A DNA stretch of 64,000 nt from Pyxidicoccus caerfyrddinensis (GCF_010894405.1 NZ_JAAIYA010000003.1:1-64000), one strand, 5' to 3'; positions 23,803 to 33,086 are shown, counted from the first letter of the stretch. Notes: generated by a model not told the origin, from the sequence alone. Program-made: numbers and translations.

Positions 23803-25476
23803 ATGCATTCCTCACGTGAAGTGCGCGCTGTTTGGATTCACGGCCTGCTCCTGGCGGCCGTGCTGGTGCTGCCGTCGGTGGCGTGGGCGGACTCGAAGAG
23901 CAGCGCGTGGGTGAATTCCACCGGCCGGACGTTCGAGAACCCGCGGTTCCGGTTGGACCTGTCGGCGCCCGCGACGGTGACGCTCGACTTGATGTCTTCC
24001 GTCGACACCTATCTCTACCTGCTCAACCAGGACGGCTCGCAGCTCATCGCCCAGGATGACGACAGTGGAGGCAACTTCAACAGCCGGCTGACGGTGTCGC
24101 TGGGCGCGGGCAGGTACATGCTCGTCGCGGCTACCTATTCACCGGGCCAGCGCGCGGACTTCACGCTCAACAGCAGCCAGGGCGGCCTGGCCTATTGCTT
24201 CCAGGCGTACGCGGACACGAACTTCAGCGGCGCCTCCAACACCTTCTGCGAGGGCGGCAGCCAGCCCTTCATGAACGACGCGTACTCGTCCATCCGCGTC
24301 CCCAAGGGCCTGCGCGTGCGCGCCTATCAGCACAGCGGCGGTGTGGGGCTGGCGCGGACGTACTTCCAGGACGTGCCGAACGTGGGCGGGCTCTACAACG
24401 ACATGATTTCGAGCTTCTCGTGGTCCAACTTCCAGACGAACGACTTCTTCATGGTCTTCGCCTCGGACCCGCAGTTCTCCTGGAAGCACTGCAACGACGG
24501 CCCGGGCCCGCTCTGTGACAGGGAGAACCAGGTCTTCGCGGGGTGGAACGACGACGACCTGGCGCGCTACTACAACACCAACGTCGTCAACGGCATCAAC
24601 CAGGTGAAGAACCTGCTGGGCGAGTACCGGTTCGGCGGCACCGTGGTGAACGGCGACCTGACGGAGTTCGGCAAGCAGGACGTGGACCTGGGCGACTACA
24701 TCAACATCTACGAGCACGGCGTGCAGTCCAACGTCTACCTGGGACTGGGCAACCACGACTACGCCAACAACGTAAATGACTGCTACGAGAACCAGTGCGC
24801 CACGGGCATGGTCTGGTACTTCAAGGACCAGGTCTGGACGCTCAACGCCACGCGCTTCGACTACTCGGAGAGCGGCGTCTATTACGAGTTCCCCAGCAAC
24901 CGGAAGAACCACACGGGCAGCCTGGGATACTCGTGGGACATCGGCAAGGTCCACTTCGCCCAGCTCAACAACTACCCCACGTACACGCGCGACTGGAACG
25001 GCTGGAACTTCAGCGAGGCGCGCCGCGACTACTTCTACATCCTGTCCGCCATCAACTGGCTGCGGAGTGACTTGCAGGACGCCGTCAGCCGGGGCCAGGA
25101 GCTCGTCGTCAACATGCACGACTGGGGCTCGGGCGCGAGCACGGAGATGATGGCGGCGCTGAACGACTTCCCCGTCTCCGCCGTCTACGCGGGCCACTGG
25201 CATGGCAGCTATGGCCGGTACGACACGCGGTGGATGAACGACGGCAAGCCGATGCCCGTGTTCCTCAGCGGCTCGGCCCACCTGGGCACCTTCCTGGTGA
25301 CCCGCTTCGTGAACGACAAGACGTACACGTGGGTGATGGCCGTGGACCAGTTCAACGGCGGCCAGCTGCGAGTGCTCTACAACGGCACCTACTACCCCGC
25401 GGCCTCCACGCCCGGCCTCTTCGACACCTGCGCCGGGTGCTCGCGCTACTACCAGGAAGTGTTCGACATGCGCTGA
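23803..25476 (+). CDS. Secreted calcineurin-like metallophosphatase with crystallin-like domain
   Basis: 557 residues. A signal peptide (ending LPSVAWA, about residue 30) is followed by a PPC-type beta domain (TVTLDLMSSVDTYLYL; SLGAGRYMLVAATY). A Cys-containing beta/gamma-crystallin-like domain comes next (about 130-215, YCFQAYADTNFSGASNTFC). The metallophosphatase domain has SDPQFSWKH, VVNGDLTEFG, LGLGNHDYANN, VVNMHDW and AGHWHGSYG, which supply the two-metal site. It is probably an extracellular phosphodiesterase or phosphatase; the substrate is unknown. GGGGGAGA precedes the ATG at 23803. Monocistronic. Confidence 0.87.
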   Translation: MHSSREVRAVWIHGLLLAAVLVLPSVAWADSKSSAWVNSTGRTFENPRFRLDLSAPATVTLDLMSSVDTYLYLLNQDGSQLIAQDDDSGGNFNSRLTVSLGAGRYMLVAATYSPGQRADFTLNSSQGGLAYCFQAYADTNFSGASNTFCEGGSQPFMNDAYSSIRVPKGLRVRAYQHSGGVGLARTYFQDVPNVGGLYNDMISSFSWSNFQTNDFFMVFASDPQFSWKHCNDGPGPLCDRENQVFAGWNDDDLARYYNTNVVNGINQVKNLLGEYRFGGTVVNGDLTEFGKQDVDLGDYINIYEHGVQSNVYLGLGNHDYANNVNDCYENQCATGMVWYFKDQVWTLNATRFDYSESGVYYEFPSNRKNHTGSLGYSWDIGKVHFAQLNNYPTYTRDWNGWNFSEARRDYFYILSAINWLRSDLQDAVSRGQELVVNMHDWGSGASTEMMAALNDFPVSAVYAGHWHGSYGRYDTRWMNDGKPMPVFLSGSAHLGTFLVTRFVNDKTYTWVMAVDQFNGGQLRVLYNGTYYPAASTPGLFDTCAGCSRYYQEVFDMR

Positions 25477-25480
25477 GGCT

Positions 25481-26830
25481 TCAGCTCCGCGGATACACCC
25501 GCGGAGCCGGGTCTCCCCGCCACAGCGTCTCCAGCGTCTTCGGCGTGAATCTCACGCGCAGCCTGTCGGAGCCGTCGACGGCGAACAGCCCATCCGCCGT
25601 CAGCGGTGACAGGCGGCGCGTGGGACGGTTGGGCCGGGCCAGCCAGAGCGCGCCCTCGCGCACGCTCACCTCGACCTCACCGTAGCGCCCGGCGAGTGGC
25701 TTCAGCCGGGCCGCCGCGACAGAGACGGGCTTCAGGCGCGCCTCCACGTCGAGCCGCGCCCACTCGTAGTCGGCCAGGGCCTCGGGCGATACACCCGGAG
25801 CTCCCGCCAGGCGCTTCAGGGCCAGCAACTGGGCGACCTCCAGTGCCTGGGCAGGCGGCGTCTCCACGGTGGGCGGGACGCCGACGCCCTCCCAGTTGGT
25901 GCCGCTGACCGGATGCACCGGGCGGCCGAAGGAGACGCTCAGCATGAAGCCGGGGTGGATGGGGACGAAGCGGTTGTTATTGGCCGCGCCGGCCGTCTTC
26001 GTGCCGACCAGCTCGCCCAGCTTGAACTGCGCCACGTCGTAGGCGAACGCCTCGCCCGCGGAGGCCACGCCGCCGTCGATGAGCACGTACAGCGGCTTGT
26101 CCTTGAGCCGGCCCGCCGGGACATGCTCCAGGGTGCGCGACTGCGCCGGTGGCTTCGAGCCCTCCAGGAAGGTCATCTCCAGGAGGTCCCCGTCCAGGAA
26201 GTGGCTGACCAGGTAGCGCACGGCCGCGTGTTCGCCGCCGCCATTGCCTCGCAGGTCGATGACCACCGCGTCGCCGTCCCGCAGGAAGCGCAGGGCGTCG
26301 TCATAGACGGCGCCCGTCTCGTCGCGGACCCACTCGAAGCCGGTGATGCGCAGGTAGCGGAGGTTGCCGGGCAGGAGCTTCAGCTCCGCGAGGCCGTGGT
26401 GGTTCCTGAGGGCCTCCTGGCGGAAGAGCGCGTCGCTGTCCGCGCCCTCGCTCGGTGGCGCATGCGCGAGCTGGCGCAGCTCGGCGGCGTACTCGGTGGG
26501 GTTGTAGTGGATGTAGAGGTGGCCGTCTCCGCTGGCGGCCTTCAGGTCCAGGGTGATGCGCTCGGCCAGCAGCGCCGCGTCGTCCACGGTGTAGCGCCCG
26601 GCCTTCCGGGACTGCTCCAGCCGCTCGGCGATGGCGGGCACCTTCTCGGGGAGGACGTAGGACTCGCGGATGGCCGCGATGATGGCGGCCAGCGCGGCGT
26701 CGCGGTCGGCGGCGGAGAGGGTGCGCGGCGCGGAGCGCTCGGACGCGGGCGCGACCTGGGCCGACGCGGGGTCGGGGGACAGCGTGAGCATCAGCGCCGT
26801 CAAAGCGGCGGTCAGGCTTCGTGAAGGCAT
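25481..26830 (-). CDS. S41 family (IRBP/tail-specific type) serine peptidase
   Basis: 449 residues with a signal peptide (cleavage near ASA-Q25). The S41 core has VVIDLRGNGGGE (about 189-200), nucleophile Ser257 in DGGVASAGEAFAYD, and the general-base Lys278 in VGTKTAG. There is no PDZ domain. An N-terminal helical domain (residues 40-120) is of the IRBP-like type, and a small C-terminal beta domain resembles those of secreted S41 peptidases. It is likely periplasmic or secreted. A MarR regulator gene ends just upstream on the same strand, 35 bp away. Confidence 0.88.
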   Translation of the reverse strand: MPSRSLTAALTALMLTLSPDPASAQVAPASERSAPRTLSAADRDAALAAIIAAIRESYVLPEKVPAIAERLEQSRKAGRYTVDDAALLAERITLDLKAASGDGHLYIHYNPTEYAAELRQLAHAPPSEGADSDALFRQEALRNHHGLAELKLLPGNLRYLRITGFEWVRDETGAVYDDALRFLRDGDAVVIDLRGNGGGEHAAVRYLVSHFLDGDLLEMTFLEGSKPPAQSRTLEHVPAGRLKDKPLYVLIDGGVASAGEAFAYDVAQFKLGELVGTKTAGAANNNRFVPIHPGFMLSVSFGRPVHPVSGTNWEGVGVPPTVETPPAQALEVAQLLALKRLAGAPGVSPEALADYEWARLDVEARLKPVSVAAARLKPLAGRYGEVEVSVREGALWLARPNRPTRRLSPLTADGLFAVDGSDRLRVRFTPKTLETLWRGDPAPRVYPRS

Positions 26831-26864
26831 CGAGGGCTCCAGGTGTGGGTTCGGGGTGTTGCGC

Positions 26865-27359
26865 TCAAGACCTGCTCTTGCGTGACGGCTTCAGCTTCGC
26901 GGCCGCCTTCTCGAGCCGCGCGTCGAAGGGCTCGCGCTCCAGCGCCTGCAGCGCTTCCGCGAGGACGCGGGACAGCGGGGCGGAGAGCTCCTTGTCGAGC
27001 TGGTCCGCCGCCGCGTTGGTCGCCGCCCACTGGCGCTCCAGGGCGGGAAGCATGGCCCGGCCTTGTGGCGTCAGGGCGACGATGCGCTCGCGGGCGTCGG
27101 CGCCGGGCTGGAGCTCCACCAGGCCGGCGCTGACCATCTGCGAGACTGTCTGGCTGACGGCGGAGTGGCTGACCTGCGCCTGCTGGGCAATGGCGCGGAT
27201 GGAGACCGGGCCCTGCGCCATCAACGTCCGCACGATGGGCGTGTAGCGCGGCCGGTAGTCCAGACCAGCGCGCTCGTAGGCCTGCTCCACGGCGCCGTCG
27301 AGGTGCTCGATGAGGTTCCGCAACAGCGTGCCGAGGGTGGGGCTTTTGCCGGTGCTCAT
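26865..27359 (-). CDS. MarR family transcriptional regulator
   Basis: 164 residues. The winged helix reads IVRTLMAQGPVSIRAIAQQA, then VSHSAVSQTVSQMVSAGLVE, followed by the wing (DARERIVALTPQGRAML). Long helices at both ends give the dimer interface. There is no ribosome site before the ATG at 27359, but TATACAT lies about 10 bases upstream, so the message may be leaderless. A palindrome directly before the gene suggests autoregulation. It is co-directional with and upstream of the S41 peptidase gene, its likely target. Confidence 0.88.
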   Translation of the reverse strand: MSTGKSPTLGTLLRNLIEHLDGAVEQAYERAGLDYRPRYTPIVRTLMAQGPVSIRAIAQQAQVSHSAVSQTVSQMVSAGLVELQPGADARERIVALTPQGRAMLPALERQWAATNAAADQLDKELSAPLSRVLAEALQALEREPFDARLEKAAAKLKPSRKSRS

Positions 27360-27369
27360 GCCGGATATG

Positions 27370-27385
27370 TATAAGCGCTGTTATA
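27370..27385. promoter_or_regulatory. MarR operator overlapping its promoter
   Basis: Dyad TATAA-GCGCTG-TTATA, flanked by further A/T symmetry (27364-27388), begins 11 bases before the MarR start codon. It overlaps the putative -10 (TATACAT on the minus strand). It stands out against the GC-rich background. Confidence 0.6.
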
Positions 27386-27488
27386 TCGCGTCAAGTCGAT
27401 GTGTCTGGCATGTCTCGCGGAAGGCAGGTCTGGCTGACTTGTCGGGGATTTCGTGCTACCTCGCGCCCCTCCATCTGGAGGTGTTCCC

Positions 27489-28925
27489 ATGAGGAAGTCC
27501 CCCCGAATCCTGGCCCTCGCGTTCGCGAGCGTCCTCTCGACGCTCGCATCCGGCTGTGGCGAAGAGTTTTCCGACACCGAGACTCCGGTCGGTTCCACCG
27601 GCGCGGCGCTCGCGTGCAGCACGCGCATCACCTACGGCGACCGGTGGATTCGTCCCTCGGGACACACCGCGCAGTACGACATCGCGAGCGACCTGGTGAC
27701 GTGGAACGGCACCTGCGTCAACGAGGGCACGAACTCGTACGCGGTGCTCTCCAACGGCTGGAAGCCGTACTTCACCGGCAACAACGCGTGCGTGCTGGCG
27801 CTCGACACGGACTGCGCCGGGGCCACCGCGTGCGCGACGCGCATCACCTACGCCGCGTCCTGGCTGAAGCCGTCGGGGCACACGGCGCAGTATGACGACG
27901 CGGGCGGGCGCGTGTTCTGGGACAGGGGCTGCACGAACGAGGGGACCAACTCGTACGCGGTGCTCTCCAACGGCTGGAAGCCGTACTTCAGCGGCTCCGG
28001 CGCGTGTGGCATGTCGTTCCGGTACACGGGCTGCGGCGGGCTGTACCAGAACCCGGTCGTCAACGTGGACTGCGCGGACCCGGGCGTCATCCATGATGGG
28101 ACGCGGTACGTGGCCGCCTGCACGTCGGGCGGCGCGGCCAATGCCTTTGCCCTGCGCACGTCGACGGACCTGGTGACGTGGGCGAGCGCGGGCCACATCT
28201 TCCCCTCCGCGAGCAAGCCCACGTGGGCGACGGGCGACTTCTGGGCGCCGGAAATCCACAAGGTGGGCACGCGCTTCATCGCGTACTTCACCGCGCGGCA
28301 CTCGGACGGGAAGCTGTCCATTGGCGCGGCCACCTCGGCCAGCGCGCTCGGGCCCTTCACGGACCTGGGCCGGCCGCTGGTGCACGACACGGGGATGGGC
28401 ATGATTGACGCCACCTTCTTCAAGGACACGGCCGGGGTGCCGTACCTGGTGTGGAAGGCGGACGGCAACGCGGTGGGGCAGCCGACGCCCATCTACGGAC
28501 AGCAACTGGCGGCGGATGGCCTGTCGCTCGTCGGCACGCGCAGCACGCTCATGAGCAACAACCTCGCCTGGGAGGGTGGCGTCGTCGAGGCGCCGTGGGT
28601 CGTCGCGCGGGGCGGCTACTACTATCTCTTCTACAGCGGTAACGCGTACTACAACAGCACCTACGCCGTGGGCGTCGCGCGCGCTACCAGCCCGCTGGGT
28701 CCGTACACGAAGCTGGGCTCGCCCATCCTCAAGACGGGCGGCGGCTGGGTGGGGCCGGGACACAACTCCGTCGTCACCGGGCCGGGCGGCGACACGTACA
28801 TGGTCTACCACGCGTGGAACAGCGCCCACACCGCGCGGGTGATGCTCGTGGATGCCATCACGTGGCCCAACGGCTGGCCCGCGGTTCCCTCGGCGCCGTC
28901 GGCGGGCTCGCGGCCCATGCCGTAG
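27489..28925 (+). CDS. Glycoside hydrolase family 43 lipoprotein with duplicated N-terminal module
   Basis: 478 residues. It has the lipobox LASGC (Cys23). Two 65-residue repeats follow (about 43-108 and 113-178), each with TRITY, PSGHTAQYD, NEGTNSYAVLSNGWKPYF and paired Cys; they are probably carbohydrate-binding. The five-bladed GH43 domain has the three acids: Asp in CADPGVIHDG, Asp in MIDATFFKD and Glu in GGVVEAPWVV. It probably cleaves arabinan or xylan-type glycans at the cell surface. GGAGG lies 8 bases before the ATG at 27489. Confidence 0.88.
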   Translation: MRKSPRILALAFASVLSTLASGCGEEFSDTETPVGSTGAALACSTRITYGDRWIRPSGHTAQYDIASDLVTWNGTCVNEGTNSYAVLSNGWKPYFTGNNACVLALDTDCAGATACATRITYAASWLKPSGHTAQYDDAGGRVFWDRGCTNEGTNSYAVLSNGWKPYFSGSGACGMSFRYTGCGGLYQNPVVNVDCADPGVIHDGTRYVAACTSGGAANAFALRTSTDLVTWASAGHIFPSASKPTWATGDFWAPEIHKVGTRFIAYFTARHSDGKLSIGAATSASALGPFTDLGRPLVHDTGMGMIDATFFKDTAGVPYLVWKADGNAVGQPTPIYGQQLAADGLSLVGTRSTLMSNNLAWEGGVVEAPWVVARGGYYYLFYSGNAYYNSTYAVGVARATSPLGPYTKLGSPILKTGGGWVGPGHNSVVTGPGGDTYMVYHAWNSAHTARVMLVDAITWPNGWPAVPSAPSAGSRPMP

Positions 28926-28951
28926 CGGCGCGGTGAGGCGTTGAGCGGAGG

Positions 28952-28976
28952 CGCGCCCCGGTGAAGGCGGGGCGCG
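28952..28976. terminator. Terminator between convergent genes
   Basis: Perfect 8-bp stem CGCGCCCC/GGGGCGCG with a 9-base loop, followed by TCTTCG on the + strand. It lies between the GH43 gene and the convergent LysR gene. Confidence 0.6.
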
Positions 28977-29058
28977 TCTTCGTGCCGGACTCGCGGCGCT
29001 CCGATTCGACGGGGGCGTGGTTCGTGCCCCGGAGCTGGTACTTCTTCCGCCGCGTCGC

Positions 29059-29949
29059 CTACTGCCGGCGTGCGACCGCTTCATGGGCCACGGCGCGGAA
29101 GTGCGCGGCGGCGGGAGAGGGATGCGGCCCCGCGAAGGCGACGGACAGCTCCGCGTAGCTCGAAGCGTCGCGCAGGGCCCGGAAGACCACGCCCTTCGGA
29201 CGCAGCGCCTGGGCGGACATCGGGGCGATGGTGAGCCCGAGTCCCGCTTCGACCATGCCGATGACCGAGGTCCACGTGCTGGCCTCCTGGACGATGCGCG
29301 GAGAGAAGCCCGCGGCGAGGCACATGCTCGTCACCGTGTCATGCAGGCCGGGCCCCGAGTGCCGGGGGAACAGGACGAAGGGCTCGCTTCCCAGCGAGGC
29401 CAGGGCGATGACCTTCTGACGGGCCCGGGGATGCCGGGTGGGCAGCGCGAGCACGAAGCGCTCCCGCAGCAGCCGCTCCACCGTCACCCCGTCATGCTGG
29501 AAGGGCGCTCGCACGATGGCCAGGTCCAGCTCACCGGTGGTGAGCGCGACGCCGACGTTCAGCGTCCCCCGGTCATCGAGTTCCAGCTTCACCCCCGGGA
29601 AGCGCGTCCGGAACCGGAGCACGATGTCGGGCAGCACGCCGAAGGCCGAGGACGCCGCGAAGCCGACCCGCAGCGTTCCCGTCTCTCCCCGTGCCGCCTG
29701 CCGCACGGTGGTGATGACGTCCGCGCGCTTCGCCAGCAGCGCGCGGGCATCCTCCAGCAGGTGGCTCCCCGCGGGCGTGAGCGCCACGCGCCGGCTCGTG
29801 CGGGTGAGGAGCTCCACGCCCAGCTCCGACTCCAGCCTGCGAATCTGCTGGCTGAATGGCGGCTGCGCCATGCCCACCCGCGCGGCGGCCCGGCCGAAGT
29901 GGAGCTCCTCCGCCACGGCGATGAAGAGCTGGAGCTGGCGGAATTCCAT
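29059..29949 (-). CDS. LysR family transcriptional regulator
   Basis: 296 residues. The N-terminal helix-turn-helix reads MEFRQLQLFIAVAEELHFGR, then AARVGMAQPPFSQQIRRLE. The C-terminal periplasmic-binding-like effector domain begins GTLRVGFAASSAFGVLPDIV. Length is typical. The open frame extends upstream for hundreds of bases, but homology begins exactly at this ATG. It is divergent from the S9 peptidase gene, 76 bp apart, the usual LysR-target arrangement. Confidence 0.92.
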   Translation of the reverse strand: MEFRQLQLFIAVAEELHFGRAAARVGMAQPPFSQQIRRLESELGVELLTRTSRRVALTPAGSHLLEDARALLAKRADVITTVRQAARGETGTLRVGFAASSAFGVLPDIVLRFRTRFPGVKLELDDRGTLNVGVALTTGELDLAIVRAPFQHDGVTVERLLRERFVLALPTRHPRARQKVIALASLGSEPFVLFPRHSGPGLHDTVTSMCLAAGFSPRIVQEASTWTSVIGMVEAGLGLTIAPMSAQALRPKGVVFRALRDASSYAELSVAFAGPHPSPAAAHFRAVAHEAVARRQ

Positions 29950-29958
29950 ATCCAGACG

Positions 29959-29990
29959 ATATCCGTCTCGATTCGCCTCGAAAGAGATAT
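29959..29990. promoter_or_regulatory. Probable LysR-type operator
   Basis: Interrupted dyad ATATC (29959-29963) and GATAT (29986-29990) with inner TCTCG/CGA symmetry, lying in the 76-bp divergent region between the LysR gene and the S9 peptidase gene. It is A/T-rich compared with its surroundings. Confidence 0.45.
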
Positions 29991-30025
29991 TGGTCTTACA
30001 GAATCCGGCTTCGTACGCTCCTGGC

Positions 30026-32239
30026 ATGCGACGCCTCTTGCTTGCTGTCGGAATCCTGATGACGGCCTTCGCGAGCGTGCCCGCCGTGGCGCTCCCGGGC
30101 CCGGACGCGAAGCTCCAGGAGCGGCTGGACCTGGCCGACCGGTTCCTCCATCTCCCGCTGCTCGCCCGCGACAGCCTCGTCCCTCCAAAGTGGCTCCGTG
30201 AGGGAGACCGGCTGGTGTTCTGGTCGGAGGACGGGAAGGACGGAGGGACGTGGATGCTCTTCCACGCCCGGACGGGAGTGGCGACGCCGCTGGTGTCCGG
30301 CGCCGAGCTGCGGGCCCAGCTCTCGCAGCTGGCAGGCAAGCCCGTCTCCGCGCTGAAGTTCTTCGAGGTCGCCATCACTCCGGACCAGAAGGGCATCGTC
30401 TTCCGGCACGAAGGGAAGGCCTTCAGGCTGGGGCTGGCGGATGGCCGCGTCACCGCACTCGCTCCGGAGGACCGGTCCGCGCTGGAGCTCTCTCGGACGC
30501 ACTTCGGGGCTCCATCGGGAGGAGGCGTCGCGGAGCAGCGTGACGGCGGTGGCTTCGCCGTGCGCGGTGCGGACGGGAGCCTGGTGGTGGAGCGCGCCGG
30601 GGAGGAGCACCTCGGCTGGCGTATCCCGGAGAACCCCTGGTCGCCGGATGGCCGCTTCCTGGCGGTGCTGCGCGAGGACCTGCGCGGCGTCCACAAGGTG
30701 CCGGTGGTGGACTACTCCACCGCGCTGGAGAAGGTGACGTGGGTGCCCTATGCGAAGTCGGGCACGCCGCTGCCGAAGCGGGAACTCCACATCGTCGAGC
30801 TGGCGACGGGCCGCGTGACGCGCATCGCTCCCGTGGAGGAGGAGACGCACGACTTCTTCATCGGCTGGCGGCCCGATGGTGGCGAGGCGCTGAGCCTCCA
30901 CCTCTCGCGCGACGGCAAGCGGCTGGACCTGACGGCGGTGGAGCCGGTGTCTGGCAAGCGCCGGCGCGTGCTGCGCGAGGAGCGGCCGGAGACCTTCGTG
31001 GCGGGGCTGGACCTCGAGGCGGGCGGCTTTGCGAAGCAGGTCCGGTTCCTGCCGGACAGCAAGTCCTTCCTCTGGATGTCCGAGCGTGACGGCTGGCGGC
31101 ACGTGTACCTGTATGACGTGTCGGGACGGCTCATCCGCCAGGTGACACGGGGCGCGTTCCCCGTCCACGAAGTGGTCGGCGTCGGGCCTGGAGGTGACGC
31201 AATCTTCGTGGTGGCCTCCGCCGACAGTGGTGCGCCGTACGAGCAGCTCTTCTACCGGGGCAGATTGAAGGGCGGTGCGCTGAAGCGGCTGTCGTCGGGC
31301 GCGGGCATGCACCGAATCACCCTGGCGCCGTCGGGCGGGTACTTCGTCGACACGTGGTCTTCGAGGACGCAGCCCCGGCTGCGGGAGGTGGGCTCCACGG
31401 ATGGGAAGCCGCGCGTCCGTCTCACGACGTCCGACGTGAGCGCAGTGGTGGAGCAGGGCTTCAAGCCTCCGGAGTCGCTCACCGTCACGGCCGCGGATGG
31501 CGTCACGCCGCTGCACGGGGTGCTCTACAAGCCGCGCGACTTCGACCCCACGAAGCGCTACCCGGTCATCGCGTACATCTATGCCGGGCCGTTCATGACG
31601 ACGGTGCCCTGGAACTACCTCGGCAACGGCATGTCGCTCATCAGCGGGTCGATGGCGCAGCTGGGCTTCGTGGTGGTGCTGCTGGACCCCCGGGGGACGC
31701 CGGGCCGGAGCAAGGCATTCCAGGATGCGAACTACGGCCGCGTGGGCCAGACGGAGATTCCCGACTACGTCGCGGGAGTGAAGCAGGCCGCCGCCACCCG
31801 TCCGTGGATGGACCTGGAGCGGGTCGGCATCCATGGCCACTCGTGGGGCGGCTACTTCGCGCTGCGCGGCATGCTGACGGCGCCGGAGTTCTTCAAGGCC
31901 GGCTACGCGGGAGCGCCCGGAGCGCTGGAGGAGGAGGCCATCATCAACGAGCCGTACCTCGGACTGCCGGGCACGAATCCCGCCGCCTACGAGGCCGGGT
32001 CCAACGTCGCCCTCGCGGGCAAGCTGCAGGGGCAGCTCAAGATGATGCACGGCACGAGCGACGTGAATGCAACGCTCTCCACGACGATGCGCATGGCCGA
32101 GGCGCTCATCCGGGAGGGCAAGCACTTCGAGCTGCTCATCATGCCGGGACAGCCCCACAGCCCCGAGCCGCCCGCGGACCGCTACTACTCCGACGATGTG
32201 AACATGTTCTTCATGCGGACTCTGGGCGGGCCGCGCTGA
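30026..32239 (+). CDS. S9 family prolyl oligopeptidase / dipeptidyl-peptidase IV-like
   Basis: 737 residues with a signal peptide (MRRLLLAVGILMTAFASVPA). A beta-propeller (about 60-480) is followed by an alpha/beta hydrolase. The triad is Ser606 (GIHGHSWGGYFALRG), Asp679 (MMHGTSDVNATL) and His711 (GQPHSPEPP). DPP IV-type enzymes trim X-Pro dipeptides from secreted peptides. The ATG at 30026 is chosen because it opens a good signal sequence. The divergent LysR gene probably regulates it. Confidence 0.9.
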   Translation: MRRLLLAVGILMTAFASVPAVALPGPDAKLQERLDLADRFLHLPLLARDSLVPPKWLREGDRLVFWSEDGKDGGTWMLFHARTGVATPLVSGAELRAQLSQLAGKPVSALKFFEVAITPDQKGIVFRHEGKAFRLGLADGRVTALAPEDRSALELSRTHFGAPSGGGVAEQRDGGGFAVRGADGSLVVERAGEEHLGWRIPENPWSPDGRFLAVLREDLRGVHKVPVVDYSTALEKVTWVPYAKSGTPLPKRELHIVELATGRVTRIAPVEEETHDFFIGWRPDGGEALSLHLSRDGKRLDLTAVEPVSGKRRRVLREERPETFVAGLDLEAGGFAKQVRFLPDSKSFLWMSERDGWRHVYLYDVSGRLIRQVTRGAFPVHEVVGVGPGGDAIFVVASADSGAPYEQLFYRGRLKGGALKRLSSGAGMHRITLAPSGGYFVDTWSSRTQPRLREVGSTDGKPRVRLTTSDVSAVVEQGFKPPESLTVTAADGVTPLHGVLYKPRDFDPTKRYPVIAYIYAGPFMTTVPWNYLGNGMSLISGSMAQLGFVVVLLDPRGTPGRSKAFQDANYGRVGQTEIPDYVAGVKQAAATRPWMDLERVGIHGHSWGGYFALRGMLTAPEFFKAGYAGAPGALEEEAIINEPYLGLPGTNPAAYEAGSNVALAGKLQGQLKMMHGTSDVNATLSTTMRMAEALIREGKHFELLIMPGQPHSPEPPADRYYSDDVNMFFMRTLGGPR

Positions 32240-32327
32240 AAGGGGCAGAGCAGACTTCTGCATCCGGCTCGCATCGTACGCTTGCTGGCTCTGGGGCATA
32301 CTTGGACAGCTAAAGCCAGGAGGGGTG

Positions 32328-33026
32328 ATGCCGAGCCTTGTCCCGCAGATTCTTCAACTTCTCGATGCCGAAGGGCTTCGCAGTCTAGCTGCCGCTCGGA
32401 AGCTTCCAGGACGGCGTTCGGAAGGGGAACTCCGGCAGGCTTTGCACGCCGTGTACGGCGGTTCCGTTACTCAACTGCTCCTTGAGCTTCAACGCGACGA
32501 TCTCCATCGTCTTCTGCGGCGACCATTTCATTGGCAAGGACGCCGCTACCACTCGCCTGAACTGGCGCGTTTCAGCAAAGAGCAACTGCTGAAGTTCGCC
32601 AACACTCTCTTCGTAAAGGGAGAAGTGCCCTCAGAATTCGGGAAGGAGTCCGGACGTCCTGAGTTCCTCTTGGAGACACCCACGCCTGTTGCATCGCCCA
32701 AGCCCACCAAGGAGCCCAGAGCCATCGCCCCAGCAGTGCTCGATGACGACGAGAGCACCGGCAAGACGGTGGTTGCTCCGGCGATGCGGTTCCTCGTCAT
32801 GCTCTCCCATGATTGGGGCAGGCCCCGCAGTCTCCGCAACGTGTTGACCGACCTCGGGCTGGAGGTGCCAGAGCGTCTGAGAGGTCCTCGGTTCCAAGAG
32901 GCGATGAAGAAGCTCGCCTCGCTGGGCGTCGAAATGGCGGATGCTGAATCCGGAGCGTTGCTGACGCCGAGGGACGCATCGCCAGGAGTCAATGCAAGGG
33001 TGCGCCTGAGGAGAGTCCGGACCTGA
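32328..33026 (+). CDS. Orphan hypothetical protein
   Basis: 232 residues, no family recognised. An N-terminal helical part (VPQILQLLDAEGLRSLAAAR; LLLELQRDDLHRLLRRPF) is joined by a Pro-rich linker (about 115-140) to a C-terminal part (RFLVMLSHDWGRPRSLRNVL). Third-position GC is lower than in neighbours (many CTT, CGA, TCT codons), suggesting recent acquisition. AGGAGG precedes both a GTG (32325) and the ATG (32328). No signal peptide, so probably cytosolic. It sits just left of the repeat-bounded kinase cassette. Confidence 0.55.
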   Translation: MPSLVPQILQLLDAEGLRSLAAARKLPGRRSEGELRQALHAVYGGSVTQLLLELQRDDLHRLLRRPFHWQGRRYHSPELARFSKEQLLKFANTLFVKGEVPSEFGKESGRPEFLLETPTPVASPKPTKEPRAIAPAVLDDDESTGKTVVAPAMRFLVMLSHDWGRPRSLRNVLTDLGLEVPERLRGPRFQEAMKKLASLGVEMADAESGALLTPRDASPGVNARVRLRRVRT

Positions 33027-33086
33027 CTCCCAAGTACCCAACGCTTTGCCTGCCCTTGCTCCACGAACACGTTCGATCCGGGCCTC

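Noticed and set aside
24139..25281. Open minus-strand frame of 380 codons opposite the metallophosphatase
   Set aside because: Val/Ala/Arg-rich antisense shadow without any motif; the plus-strand gene has full catalytic motifs.
29950..30696. N-terminal extension of the LysR gene by about 249 residues
   Set aside because: It is antisense to the S9 peptidase gene; LysR homology begins at the ATG at 29949.
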